64,000 nucleotides of DNA from Paracoccaceae bacterium (GCA_020446815.1 JAGRDY010000031.1:105362-169361), one strand, 5' to 3'; positions 31,980 to 39,871 are shown, numbered from the stretch's first letter. Translations and numbers: made by a program. The notes: a model not told the origin generated them from the letters alone.

Positions 31980-33139
31980 TGTGGCGGCATGTCGCCTCGA
32001 ACTTCCTGACCATTGCCATCCTGCTGCTGGTGGCGGCGGCGGGGGTGGTCGCCTGGGGGCAGCGCCAATATACCGGGCCCGGCCCGCTGGCCGAACCGAT
32101 CTGCTTTCAGGTCAGGAAGGGGGCGAATCTCAAGTCCGTGGCCAGTGACCTTTCGGGGAGGGGCGCCATCAGATCGGGCTATATCCTCAAGGTAGGGGCG
32201 GATTACCAGGGCAAGGCGGGTTCGATCAAGGCGGGGTCGTATCTGATCGCGCCGAATGCCTCGATGGCCGAGATCGTCGAGGCCATATCGGGGACCGGAC
32301 AGTCGACCTGCGGCACCGAAGTCAACTACCGGATCGGCGTTCAGGCCAGCGAGATGCTGGTGCGCGAGCTTGATCCGGCAACCAACCGCTATGTCGAAGT
32401 CGCGAAATTCGACCCGGCGGAGGAGGCGGCCCCGCAAGCCTATGTCGATATTGCCGATGACATAGATGTGCGGTTTCGCGTGACGCTGGCAGAGGGGGCG
32501 ACGAGCTGGCAGGTGGTCGAGGCGCTCAAGCGGGCGGAGTTCCTTGACGGCGAGATCGGCACGGTGCCGCCGGAAGGCATGCTGGCACCGGACAGCTATG
32601 AAGTGGCGCGCGGCCTGAGCCGTTCGGAATTGCTTGACCGGATGCAGGCGCGGCAGGCGGCGGTTCTGGATGCGCTGTGGGCCAACCGCGCCGATGGCCT
32701 GCCCTATGCTTCGCCCGAGGAAGCGCTGATCATGGCGTCGATCGTGGAAAAGGAAACGGGCCTGCCCGAGGAGCGGCCCAGGGTCGCGAGTGTTTTCATC
32801 AACCGCCTGAAGCAGGGGATGAAATTGCAAACCGACCCCACCGTCATCTACGGCCTGACCAAGGGGCAGGGCGTGCTTGGCCGGGGGTTGCGCCAGAGCG
32901 AGCTGCGCGGACGTACCCCTTACAACACCTATGTGATCGACGGTTTGCCCCCGACGCCGATTGCCAACCCCGGCAGCGACAGCATTGCCGCGGTGCTGAA
33001 CCCCGAGGTGACGGATTTTCTGTTCTTCGTGGCAGACGGTACGGGCGGCCATGCCTTTGCCAGGACATTGGCCGAACACAACGACAACGTAGCCAGATGG
33101 CGCGCGTTGGAAGCCGAACAGCAGGGCGCGGCGAACTGA
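31979..33139 (+). CDS. mltG: Endolytic peptidoglycan transglycosylase MltG (YceG)
   Basis: Inner-membrane enzyme that cleaves nascent glycan strands and ends chain growth, 386 aa. One N-terminal transmembrane helix (LTIAILLLVAAAGVVAWG), a LysM-like region (ICFQVRKGANLKSVASDL), then the YceG domain with catalytic Glu257 in IMASIVEKETGLPEER and RLKQGMKLQTDPTVIYG. ATG 31979 is chosen; a TTG one codon earlier is possible. In rhodobacters fabF-mltG commonly lies upstream of the GTA cluster (recalled, not checked). Confidence 0.94.
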   Translation: MWRHVASNFLTIAILLLVAAAGVVAWGQRQYTGPGPLAEPICFQVRKGANLKSVASDLSGRGAIRSGYILKVGADYQGKAGSIKAGSYLIAPNASMAEIVEAISGTGQSTCGTEVNYRIGVQASEMLVRELDPATNRYVEVAKFDPAEEAAPQAYVDIADDIDVRFRVTLAEGATSWQVVEALKRAEFLDGEIGTVPPEGMLAPDSYEVARGLSRSELLDRMQARQAAVLDALWANRADGLPYASPEEALIMASIVEKETGLPEERPRVASVFINRLKQGMKLQTDPTVIYGLTKGQGVLGRGLRQSELRGRTPYNTYVIDGLPPTPIANPGSDSIAAVLNPEVTDFLFFVADGTGGHAFARTLAEHNDNVARWRALEAEQQGAAN

Positions 33140-33207
33140 GCCGGGGCCGGGTTAACAAGAGATTGACGGTGCGTCCTCCAAGGTATTGATACAGCTTGGT
33201 TTTTTGC

Positions 33208-33236
33208 TTGACTTGGCGAACGCTCCAGGCTATACC
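33208..33236 (+). promoter_or_regulatory. Sigma-70-type promoter upstream of the GTA cluster
   Basis: TTGACT (33208-33213), a 17-bp spacer, and TATACC (33231-33236). The predicted start point is about 33243, which falls on or next to the ATG of a 32-codon ORF. By hexamers and spacing it is the best promoter match I noticed in the GTA region; activity is inferred. Confidence 0.65.
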
Positions 33237-33243
33237 TTCGGAC

Positions 33244-33342
33244 ATGCTAGAAGAAGTGGGCAAGCGGCCCGGGGGCGACCCCGAGCCGCTTTTTCGTTTC
33301 GCTCGTGCGGATTGGCATGAGAGGCGGGCGCATACTCGATGA
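33244..33342 (+). CDS. Putative leader peptide ORF overlapping GTA g1
   Basis: 32 codons, starting MLEEVGKRPGGDPEPLFRF and ending HERRAHTR. Its ATG lies about 7 bases after the -10 element, so the mRNA would be nearly leaderless. The stop (33340-33342) overlaps the g1 ATG (33339) as ATGA, the same coupling used within the GTA operon. Codons 7 to 17 form an intrinsic terminator hairpin, so a translating ribosome would melt it. No homologue is known to me. The open frame could be chance over this short length, but promoter position, terminator position and stop overlap together make it worth listing. Confidence 0.45.
   Translation: MLEEVGKRPGGDPEPLFRFARADWHERRAHTR
33263..33294 (+). terminator. 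Intrinsic terminator/attenuator before GTA g1
   Basis: Stem 33263-33274 pairs with 33279-33290: AGCGGC/GCCGCT outer and CGGGG/CCCCG inner with one C-A mismatch, closed by a GCGA (GNRA) tetraloop and followed by TTTTT (33290-33294). It lies about 20 to 50 bases downstream of the predicted start point and 45 bases before g1. It could terminate a roughly 50-nt RNA or act as a conditional attenuator of the GTA operon. Confidence 0.8.
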
Positions 33343-33662
33343 CAGCGAGAGTTACGGTTGAAGAGCCATCAATCAAGACATTGATCCAGCAGACGGATGA
33401 TCTGTATTTCGTCATCGCCACGGAAATTTCCGCGGCGACCGAAAAAATCAAACAGGGCGAGTTCGATAATCTGAAGGATGCGACGAGATCCTTGAAGGAT
33501 TTGCGCATGGCGTTTCAGCTTGCCGTGGAAGAAAGGGCGAAACTTGCCAAATTCGACAAAGAAAAAGCCGGCGTCGTTTACGACTATGCGCTCGACTTCG
33601 ACGCTGCCCGGGCTGAGATCGGCCGCCGCCTGGCTCTCTTGCGCGAAGCAGGAGACGGTTGA
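33339..33662 (+). CDS. GTA g1, small terminase subunit (TerS-like)
   Basis: 107 aa, mostly helical and charged (SIKTLIQQTDDLYFVIATEI ... NLKDATRSLKDLRMAFQLAVEERAKLAKFDKE). First gene of a complete RcGTA-like cluster. In Rhodobacter capsulatus the protein at this position (g1) was shown to be the GTA small terminase; here the call rests on position, size and helix content. Its own ribosome-binding site is weak (GAGAGG about 15 bases upstream), which fits coupling to the upstream mini-ORF. It overlaps the TerL frame. Confidence 0.82.
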   Translation: MTARVTVEEPSIKTLIQQTDDLYFVIATEISAATEKIKQGEFDNLKDATRSLKDLRMAFQLAVEERAKLAKFDKEKAGVVYDYALDFDAARAEIGRRLALLREAGDG

Positions 33663-34956
33663 CGAATTCCTTGGCGGCCTGAGCGACGAGACCTTGCTGG
33701 CACTGCCCTGGTTATTCGAATTCTGGGCATTGCCGCATCAGCTTGCACCGGCAGGGTCGTGGAAGACCTGGATCATCATGGGGGGCCGGGGGGCCGGCAA
33801 GACCCGCGCCGGGGCCGAGTGGGTTCGATCGCAGGTTGAAGGAGCCAGACCGCTTGATGCGGGGGTGGCCGGGCATGTCGCGCTGGTCGGCGAGACGATC
33901 GAGCAGGTTCGCGAGGTGATGGTCTTTGGCCCGAGCGGAATTCTGGCGTGTTCACCGCCCGACCGGAAGCCGGTCTGGGAAGCGGGGCGCAAGCGGCTGG
34001 TCTGGCCCAACGGGGCGGTGGCGCAGGTGTTTTCGGCCCATGAGCCGGAAAATCTGCGCGGCCCGCAGTTTGACGCTGCCTGGGTGGATGAGCTGGCGAA
34101 ATGGAAAAAGCCGCAGGAAACCTGGGACATGCTGCAATTCGCGTTGCGGATGGGCGTTCATCCGCAGCAGGTCGTGACGACAACGCCGAAGAACACCAGC
34201 GTGTTGAAGGCGATCCTGAACAACCCGTCGACGGTAATGACGACGGCGCCGACCGAGGCCAACAAGGCCTATCTTGCCGCATCGTTTCTCGAGGAGGTGC
34301 GCAGCCGCTATGCCGGAACGCGGCTGTCGCGGCAGGAACTGGACGGCGTCCTTTTGGAAGATGTCGAGGGCGCGTTATGGGCGTCGGCCGGGCTGGAAGG
34401 ATTGCGACGCAGCGCACCGAAAGCGTTCAGCCGTGTCGTCGTCGCGGTGGATCCGCCCGTCACCGGCCATGGCGGATCGGATGAATGCGGGATCATCGTG
34501 GTCGGGGCGCTGACCGAGGGACCGCCGCAGGACTGGCGCGCCTGGGTGCTGGAGGATGCGAGTGTGGCGGGCGCATCCCCGATGGTCTGGGCGAAGGCTG
34601 CGGTCGCGGCGATGGAACGGCATGGCGCGGAGCGGTTGGTGGCGGAAGTCAACCAGGGCGGTGACATGGTTGAAACCGTGATCCGACAGGTCGACCCGCT
34701 GGTGGCCTTTCGCGGTTTGCGGGCGTCGCGGGGCAAGGCGGCGCGGGCCGAACCGGTCGCCGCCCTGTACGAACAGGGCCGGGTCTTTCACTGCGGTGAT
34801 CTGGGCGGGCTGGAAGATCAGATGTGCCAGATGACCACCCGCGGGTATCAAGGGCGGGGCAGCCCGGACAGGGTTGATGCGCTGGTCTGGGCATTGACCG
34901 AAGTGATGGTGCGGCCGGCGGGCAGGTTTCATCGGCCCGCGGTGCGCAGTCTCTGA
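33586..34956 (+). CDS. GTA g2, terminase large subunit
   Basis: DNA-packaging ATPase/nuclease. Walker A GGRGAGKTRAGAEW, Walker B-like FDAAWVDELAKW, adenine and coupling motifs (VTTTPK), and nuclease Asp residues (VAVDPP, NQGGDM, SPDRVDALVWAL). The family match begins about LLALPWLFEFWALPHQL (33694). The frame is open further upstream with no ATG, GTG or TTG between 33586 and 33694. I therefore use ATG 33586, which overlaps g1 by 77 bp; TTG 33694 is the alternative. Predicted to cut host DNA and fill GTA heads without sequence specificity. Confidence 0.9.
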   Translation: MRSTSTLPGLRSAAAWLSCAKQETVDEFLGGLSDETLLALPWLFEFWALPHQLAPAGSWKTWIIMGGRGAGKTRAGAEWVRSQVEGARPLDAGVAGHVALVGETIEQVREVMVFGPSGILACSPPDRKPVWEAGRKRLVWPNGAVAQVFSAHEPENLRGPQFDAAWVDELAKWKKPQETWDMLQFALRMGVHPQQVVTTTPKNTSVLKAILNNPSTVMTTAPTEANKAYLAASFLEEVRSRYAGTRLSRQELDGVLLEDVEGALWASAGLEGLRRSAPKAFSRVVVAVDPPVTGHGGSDECGIIVVGALTEGPPQDWRAWVLEDASVAGASPMVWAKAAVAAMERHGAERLVAEVNQGGDMVETVIRQVDPLVAFRGLRASRGKAARAEPVAALYEQGRVFHCGDLGGLEDQMCQMTTRGYQGRGSPDRVDALVWALTEVMVRPAGRFHRPAVRSL

Positions 34957-35098
34957 GGGGTTCTGATGAGCCGCCGGAGCGGCGTTGCGGCCGGCGGTGC
35001 GGGCACCTTTGACGGGCGAATCCGTATCGGGCGCGAAGCGGCCGCGGCGCGGCGGGCCGCGGCCGGTTTCGGGCCGCGCAACAAGACAGGAGTATGGG

Positions 35099-36271
35099 AT
35101 GGCTTGGAATTTTTTCCGGCGCGCCGAAGCGGCGGCGCCGGAGCAGAAGGCTTCGGCGACGGGGCGGGTTGTGGCCTGGGGATCGTCGGGGCGCGTGGCC
35201 TGGAGCCCGCGCGATACGGTCAGCCTGACCAGGACCGGGTTTTCCGGCAATCCGGTCGGTTTTCGCGTGGTCAAGCTGATCGCCGAGGCGGCGGCGGCGC
35301 TGCCGCTGGTCTGTCAGGACGCGCACCGGCGCTATGACACGCATCCCTTGCTGGAACTGATCCGCAGACCCAACCCGGGGCAGGGGCGCGCGGAGTTGTT
35401 CGAGGCGCTTTATGGGCAGATTTTGCTGTCGGGCAACGGCTATCTGGAGGCGGTCGGCGCGAGCGGCCTGCCGGAGGAGTTGCATGTGCTGCGCTCTGAT
35501 CGGATGTCGCTGGTGCCGGGCCCGGATGGCTGGCCCGTTGCCTATGACTATGCGGTGGGCGGGCGCAAGCACCGGTTTGACATGACAGGGCCTGTCGATC
35601 CGATTTGCCATGTCAGGTCGTTTCACCCGCAGGACGATCACTATGGGTTGAGCCCGATGCAGGCGGCGGCCACCGCCGTCGATGTCCATAATGCGGCATC
35701 GAGCTGGTCCAAGGCGTTGCTGGACAACGCCGCGCGCCCTTCGGGGGCCATTGTCTACAAGGGCGGCGAGGGATCGGCGCAACTGTCGCCTGATCAGTAC
35801 GAGCGGCTGGTCGGCGAAATGGAGGCGCATCACCAGGGCGCGCGAAATGCCGGGCGGCCGATGCTGCTGGAAGGCGGGCTGGACTGGAAGCCGATGGGGT
35901 TTTCGCCCTCGGATATGGAGTTCCAGAAAACCAAGGAGGCGGCGGCGCGGGAAATCGCCATCGCCTTTGGTGTGCCGCCGATGCTGATGGGGATTCCGGG
36001 CGATGCGACCTATGCCAATTACCAGGAGGCCAACCGGGCGTTTTTCCGGCTGACCGTTTTGCCGCTGGCGACGCGGGTGACGGCGGCGGTTTCGCATTGG
36101 TTGTCGGCGCATCTTGGAACGCGTGTCGAGATGCGCCCGGATCTCGATCAGGTGCCGGCCCTGGCGGTGGAGCGGGATCAGCAGTGGAAGCGTGTCGGCG
36201 AGGCGAGCTTTCTGAGCGAAGCGGAAAAACGCAGCCTGCTGGGTTTGCCCCGGCAGCCCAATGAGCGGTGA
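35099..36271 (+). CDS. GTA g3, portal protein (HK97 family)
   Basis: 390 aa from ATG 35099 with AGGAG 6 bases upstream. HK97-type portal features: NPVGFRVVKLIAEAAAALPLV, HPLLELIRRPNPGQGRAELFEALYGQILLSGNGYLEAVG, and FGVPPMLMGIPGDATYANYQEANRAFF. Forms the dodecameric head vertex through which DNA is packaged. The 142-bp spacer before it (34957-35098) is very GC-rich, with no convincing gene. The stop overlaps g3.5. Confidence 0.93.
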   Translation: MAWNFFRRAEAAAPEQKASATGRVVAWGSSGRVAWSPRDTVSLTRTGFSGNPVGFRVVKLIAEAAAALPLVCQDAHRRYDTHPLLELIRRPNPGQGRAELFEALYGQILLSGNGYLEAVGASGLPEELHVLRSDRMSLVPGPDGWPVAYDYAVGGRKHRFDMTGPVDPICHVRSFHPQDDHYGLSPMQAAATAVDVHNAASSWSKALLDNAARPSGAIVYKGGEGSAQLSPDQYERLVGEMEAHHQGARNAGRPMLLEGGLDWKPMGFSPSDMEFQKTKEAAAREIAIAFGVPPMLMGIPGDATYANYQEANRAFFRLTVLPLATRVTAAVSHWLSAHLGTRVEMRPDLDQVPALAVERDQQWKRVGEASFLSEAEKRSLLGLPRQPNER

Positions 36272-36516
36272 GAATGGCGGTGCGCAGCGGCGGGTCACGG
36301 TATCTCAAGGAGCCGTTCGAATGTGTTCATGAACACCGGCTTGATGCGACCGAACGGATCATGGCCTTGCAGTTTCAGACCGTCGAGCGCCGGCTGGAGC
36401 GGATCGAGGCGATGATCAACGGAGTGGAGAAGCGGCTGTGGATGACCGTATTCGGCGTGGTTGGGGTAATTTTGAGCCAGGCCGTGCAATCGGTCATGCA
36501 ATACGGTCCGAAATGA
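36268..36516 (+). CDS. GTA g3.5, small head-formation/membrane protein
   Basis: 82 aa starting at GTG 36268, overlapping the portal stop (GTGA); ATG 36274 is an alternative. A charged helical first half (TVERRLERIEAMINGVEKRLW) is followed by one transmembrane helix (MTVFGVVGVILSQAVQSVM). It matches the small protein known as g3.5 (rcc01685) in RcGTA clusters, which is described as needed for head formation. Its molecular role is unsettled. Confidence 0.82.
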   Translation: MRMAVRSGGSRYLKEPFECVHEHRLDATERIMALQFQTVERRLERIEAMINGVEKRLWMTVFGVVGVILSQAVQSVMQYGPK

Positions 36517-36526
36517 GGAAATGCGA

Positions 36527-37084
36527 ATGATGACAAGCGATCATGGCCTGGAAACGAAGTTTTGCCGGCTGGGCGAAGATATCGCCGTGACGGATGGCAC
36601 CAGGATCGAAGGCTATGCCTCGGTCTTTGGCGTGGCCGACCAGGGGGGCGATATCGTTGAAAAGGGCGCCTATGACAAATCGCTAAAGGCGCTTGGGGCG
36701 CAGGGGCGCCGGGTCAAGATGCTTTGGCAACACGACGCAGCCCAGCCGATCGGCGTCTGGGAAGAACTGCGCGAGGATGGCCACGGGCTTTATGTCAAGG
36801 GCCGTCTGCTGAGCGAAATAGGCAAGGGCCGCGAGGCGGCGGCGCTGATTGCGGCGGGGGCGATTGACGGGCTGTCGATCGGCTATCGCACGGTCGTGGC
36901 GCAACGAGATGCGAAGGGGCGCAGGCTCCTGAGCGAGCTGGAGCTTTGGGAGGTGTCGCTGGTGACTTTCCCGATGCTTCCGGATGCACGGGTGGGATCC
37001 AAGGCGGGTGATGTTGCGGATGCCATTTGCTGTGAGCTGGCGGCAGTCTTCGACGACGCGCGCCGGACCCTTGCCGGGCGCTGA
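36527..37084 (+). CDS. GTA g4, HK97-family prohead protease
   Basis: About 185 aa. Serine-protease-like motifs of the U35 family: His in MLWQHDAAQPIG, Ser in IDGLSIGYR, and ELELWEVSLVTFPMLPDA. It trims the capsid protein delta domain during maturation. Three ATGs lie close together (36521, 36527, 36530); 36527 is best spaced from GAGGA at about 36514. Directly upstream of the capsid gene. Confidence 0.92.
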   Translation: MMTSDHGLETKFCRLGEDIAVTDGTRIEGYASVFGVADQGGDIVEKGAYDKSLKALGAQGRRVKMLWQHDAAQPIGVWEELREDGHGLYVKGRLLSEIGKGREAAALIAAGAIDGLSIGYRTVVAQRDAKGRRLLSELELWEVSLVTFPMLPDARVGSKAGDVADAICCELAAVFDDARRTLAGR

Positions 37085-37124
37085 ATGCCCCGACCCTGAC
37101 ACAACCTTCAAGACAGGTAACAAC

Positions 37125-38321
37125 ATGCCACAAACCGAGACCACCGCTCGGGCCGGGGAAGCCGTGACTTCCCGGCCCGCCCATGAAGTGAAATCCGCCT
37201 TGGCGGGGTTCCTCGCTGAATTCAAGGGATTTCAGGGCGAAATTACATCGAAGCTGCAACAACAGGAAGAGCGACTGACCATGCTGAACGCCAAATCCAT
37301 TTCCGCCGGGCGCCCGGCGCTTTCCGCCGCCGTCGAGTTGGGCGCGCCCCACAAGAAGGCCCTTGCCACCTATCTGCGGACCGGCGACGACGACGGGTTG
37401 CGCGGGCTGGTTCTGGAAGGCAAGGCGCTGAATACCCAGGTGAATTCCGATGGCGGGTTTCTGGTGGACCCTGAAACATCGGAGCGCATTCGCGGTGTGT
37501 TGAAATCGACTTCGTCGATCAGATCGGTGGCAAATGTGGTTAATGTCGAGGCGACTTCCTACGACGTGCTGGTCGATCATACCGATGTCGGGTCTGGCTG
37601 GGCCAGCGAAACCGCTACGCTGAGCGAGACCAGCACCCCGCAGATCGACCGGATCTCGATCCCGCTGCACGAGCTGTCGGCGATGCCGAAGGCCAGCCAG
37701 CGGTTGCTTGACGACAGTGCGTTTGACATCGAAGGCTGGCTTGCCGGGCGGATCGCCGACAAGTTCGCCCGCGCCGAGGCGCAGAGTTTCGTCACCGGCG
37801 ACGGGATCGACAAGCCGACAGGTTTTCTGACCCATCCTGCCGTTGACGACAGCCTGTGGTCCTGGGGATCGCTGGGCTATGTGCCGACCGGGGCGGTGGG
37901 TGATTTCGCGCCGACAAATGCGTCGGATGCCATCGTCGATCTGGTCTATGCACTGAGCGCCGAATACCGGGCCAACGCCAGTTTCGTGATGAACTCCAAG
38001 ACCGCCGGGGCGGTGCGCAAGATGAAGGATGCCGATGGCCGCTTCCTGTGGTCTGATGGATTGGCGGCGGGCGAGCCGGCACGTCTAATGGGCTATCCGG
38101 TGCTGGTTGCTGAGGACATGCCCGACATCGGCGCCGACGCCTGTGCCGTCGCCTTTGGTGATTTTCACAACGGCTACACGATCGCCGAACGCCCGGACAT
38201 GCGGGTTTTGCGTGACCCCTTTTCGGCCAAGCCTCATGTGCTTTTCTACGCTTCCAAGCGGGTCGGGGGCGATGTAAGCGATTTTGCCGCCATCAAGTTG
38301 CTGAAATTCGCGGTGTCGTAA
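37125..38321 (+). CDS. GTA g5, major capsid protein (HK97 fold)
   Basis: 398 aa from ATG 37125 (ACAGG upstream). The N-terminal about 110 residues are charged and helical (scaffold-like delta domain, FLAEFKGFQGEITSKLQQQEERL). Then the HK97 core: NSDGGFLVDPETSERI, SGWASETATLSETSTPQID, ASFVMNSKTAGAVRKMKD, GYPVLVAEDMP. The prohead protease would cut near the start of the core. It is followed by 155 bp of strongly structured noncoding sequence before g6, unlike the tight packing elsewhere. Confidence 0.95.
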   Translation: MPQTETTARAGEAVTSRPAHEVKSALAGFLAEFKGFQGEITSKLQQQEERLTMLNAKSISAGRPALSAAVELGAPHKKALATYLRTGDDDGLRGLVLEGKALNTQVNSDGGFLVDPETSERIRGVLKSTSSIRSVANVVNVEATSYDVLVDHTDVGSGWASETATLSETSTPQIDRISIPLHELSAMPKASQRLLDDSAFDIEGWLAGRIADKFARAEAQSFVTGDGIDKPTGFLTHPAVDDSLWSWGSLGYVPTGAVGDFAPTNASDAIVDLVYALSAEYRANASFVMNSKTAGAVRKMKDADGRFLWSDGLAAGEPARLMGYPVLVAEDMPDIGADACAVAFGDFHNGYTIAERPDMRVLRDPFSAKPHVLFYASKRVGGDVSDFAAIKLLKFAVS

Positions 38322-38337
38322 GGCACGCGAATTGGCG

Positions 38338-38436
38338 CGGGGTCGTCTGACCCCGCCAGCCGGGCGCGGGCCGCCTTTGAACCTGCATTGTCTAGCTGCT
38401 CCCTCCGTCCGAGCAATGCAAGTCTGGCCCGTGCCC
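38338..38436. repeat. Nested hairpins in the capsid-g6 spacer
   Basis: First, CGGGGTC (38338-38344) pairs with GACCCCG (38349-38355) over a GTCT loop, 16 bases after the capsid stop. Second, GGGCGCGGGCC (38362-38372) pairs with GGCCCGTGCCC (38426-38436, one G-U), and inside it TGCATTG (38384-38390) pairs with CAATGCA (38414-38420). No T tract follows. Such a structure could mark an mRNA processing or partial termination point that lets capsid exceed downstream products. Confidence 0.6.
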
Positions 38437-38476
38437 GCCCAAAGTCGAGGGGGGGCTTAGTGAGCGGGGTAATCGC

Positions 38477-39076
38477 ATGATGCTGATCGAGCAGACCAGC
38501 GTGCCCGCCGCGGCGTTGCCGGTGGCGGAATTCAAGGATCATTTGCGGCTGGGAACCGGTTTCGCGGATGATGGCACGCAAGACGCGTTGGTCGAGGCCT
38601 ATCTTCGGGCGGCCCTGGCCGCGATCGAGGGGCGTATTGGCAAGAGCCTGATAACGCGCAATTTTCTTTTGACCTTGACGGGCTGGCGCTGGCCGGAATC
38701 GCAGGCTTTGCCGACCGCTCCGGTCAGCGCGATCGTATCGGTAACGGTGCGCGACAGGGCGGGTGCGCCCGATCTCGTCGATCCGGCGCGGTATCGGCTG
38801 GTACCCGACAGCCAGCGCCCGAAAATCGTCGCCGAGGCCGCGCTGTTGCCTGGCATACCGCCGGGGGGCACGGTCGAGGTGGTCTTTGCCGCCGGGTTCG
38901 GGCCGGCATGGAGCAACGTGCCGGCGGATCTTGCGCAGGCGGTATTCTTGCTGGCCGCGCAATACCATGAAAACCGCCATGAGGCGGGCGAAAGGGTGCC
39001 GGCCATGCCATTTGGCGTGATGGCGCTGATCGAGCGTTGGCGGACGGTACGCACACTGGCGGGAGGGCCGGCATGA
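38477..39076 (+). CDS. GTA g6, head-tail connector/adaptor (phiE125 gp8-like)
   Basis: 199 aa. Connector features: PVAEFKDHLRLGTGFADDGTQDALVEAYLRAALAAIEGRIGKSL, SAIVSVTVRD, and a C-terminal helical part with VFLLAAQYHENRHEAG. Matches the adaptor that docks below the portal. ATG 38477 and 38480 are adjacent; the first is used. The stop overlaps g7 as ATGA. Confidence 0.87.
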   Translation: MMLIEQTSVPAAALPVAEFKDHLRLGTGFADDGTQDALVEAYLRAALAAIEGRIGKSLITRNFLLTLTGWRWPESQALPTAPVSAIVSVTVRDRAGAPDLVDPARYRLVPDSQRPKIVAEAALLPGIPPGGTVEVVFAAGFGPAWSNVPADLAQAVFLLAAQYHENRHEAGERVPAMPFGVMALIERWRTVRTLAGGPA

Positions 39077-39411
39077 GCGCTCCCCGGCTCAATCGCAGGC
39101 TGGTGCTTGAAGAGGCGCAGCGCGTTGCCGACGGGTCGGGCGGTTTTGCCCTGAACTGGGTGGCGTTGGGTGTTCTTTGGGCCTTGGTGCGCCCGGGTTC
39201 GGGGCGCGAACGCGCCGGCGAATTCGTCACGCTGTCGAGCGTGGGCTACAGGATCACGGTCCGGGCGGCGCCCGAAAATGCGCCGTCGAGACCGAAACCG
39301 GATCAACGGTTCCGCGAAGGCGGGCGGGTGTTTCGGATTACGGCGGTGACGGAGTGCGACGCCAGGGGCCACTACCTGACGTGCTTTGCACAAGAGGAGG
39401 TTCTGTCATGA
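39073..39411 (+). CDS. GTA g7, head-tail stopper/head closure protein
   Basis: 112 aa starting MSAPRLNRRLVLEEAQRVADGSGGF at 39073. It resembles phage SPP1 gp16/head-closure proteins: small beta-barrel pattern with EFVTLSSVGYRITVRAAPENAPSRPKPDQRFREGGRVFRI. It overlaps neighbours on both sides (ATGA), as expected in this operon. Assignment rests on fold pattern and position. Confidence 0.85.
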   Translation: MSAPRLNRRLVLEEAQRVADGSGGFALNWVALGVLWALVRPGSGRERAGEFVTLSSVGYRITVRAAPENAPSRPKPDQRFREGGRVFRITAVTECDARGHYLTCFAQEEVLS

Positions 39412-39815
39412 GTTATGGTGCGGCGGCGGCGCTGCAATCGGCGCTCTATCAGCGCCTTGTCGGCGACAGCGTATTGGACGGGCTCGTATCGGGGGCGATC
39501 TATGATTCCGTGCCGCCGGGAACCGTGCCCGGAACCTATGTGTCGCTGGGGCCCGAAGATGTGCGCGACGCTTCCGATCAGGTGGGCCGGGGCGCCTATC
39601 ACGAATTCGTGGTGAGCGTGGTGACGAATGACGCCGGTTTTCAGGTCGCCAAGTCGGTCGCGGCGGCCGTGTCGGATGCGCTTTGCGATGCCACGCTGAG
39701 CCTGGCGCGCGGGCGGCTGGTCGGCTTGTGGTTTCTCAGGGCGCGGGCGCGGCGGGTGGAGAAGGCCGACACGCGGCGGATCGACCTGACATTCCGGGCA
39801 CGGGTCGAGGACTGA
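39408..39815 (+). CDS. GTA g8, tail terminator (DUF3168)
   Basis: 135 aa starting MSYGAAAALQSALYQRLVGDSVL at 39408, overlapping g7. DUF3168 features: PPGTVPGTYVSLGPEDVRDASDQ and a C-terminal region ending RRIDLTFRARVED. It would cap the tail tube at the head side. The frame open from 39177 is inside g7 and is not used. Confidence 0.88.
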   Translation: MSYGAAAALQSALYQRLVGDSVLDGLVSGAIYDSVPPGTVPGTYVSLGPEDVRDASDQVGRGAYHEFVVSVVTNDAGFQVAKSVAAAVSDALCDATLSLARGRLVGLWFLRARARRVEKADTRRIDLTFRARVED

Positions 39816-39842
39816 ACTTGGCGGCACAGGCGTCGGGCGGGG

Positions 39843-39871
39843 TTAGATGCCGCGTCGCGACGCGCATCTAA
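39843..39871. repeat. Long near-perfect palindrome upstream of the GTA tail-tube gene
   Basis: TTAGATG (39843-39849) pairs with CATCTAA (39865-39871), and inside it CGCGTCG (39851-39857) pairs with CGACGCG (39858-39864), leaving one bulged C. The result is a 14-bp stem, followed by TTTAT. It lies in the 131-bp g8-g9 spacer, itself unusual in an operon of overlapping genes. Possible partial terminator, RNA-processing site or translational insulator for the abundant tail-tube protein. Confidence 0.65.

Noticed and set aside
34966-35337. Plus-strand ORF of 123 codons between TerL and portal
   Set aside because: It runs out of frame into the portal gene, whose start with AGGAG is clear; the upstream part is Arg/Ala/Gly low complexity.
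34649-36298. 549-codon minus-strand ORF inside the GTA cluster
   Set aside because: Opposite TerL and portal genes; low-complexity Arg/Pro sequence.
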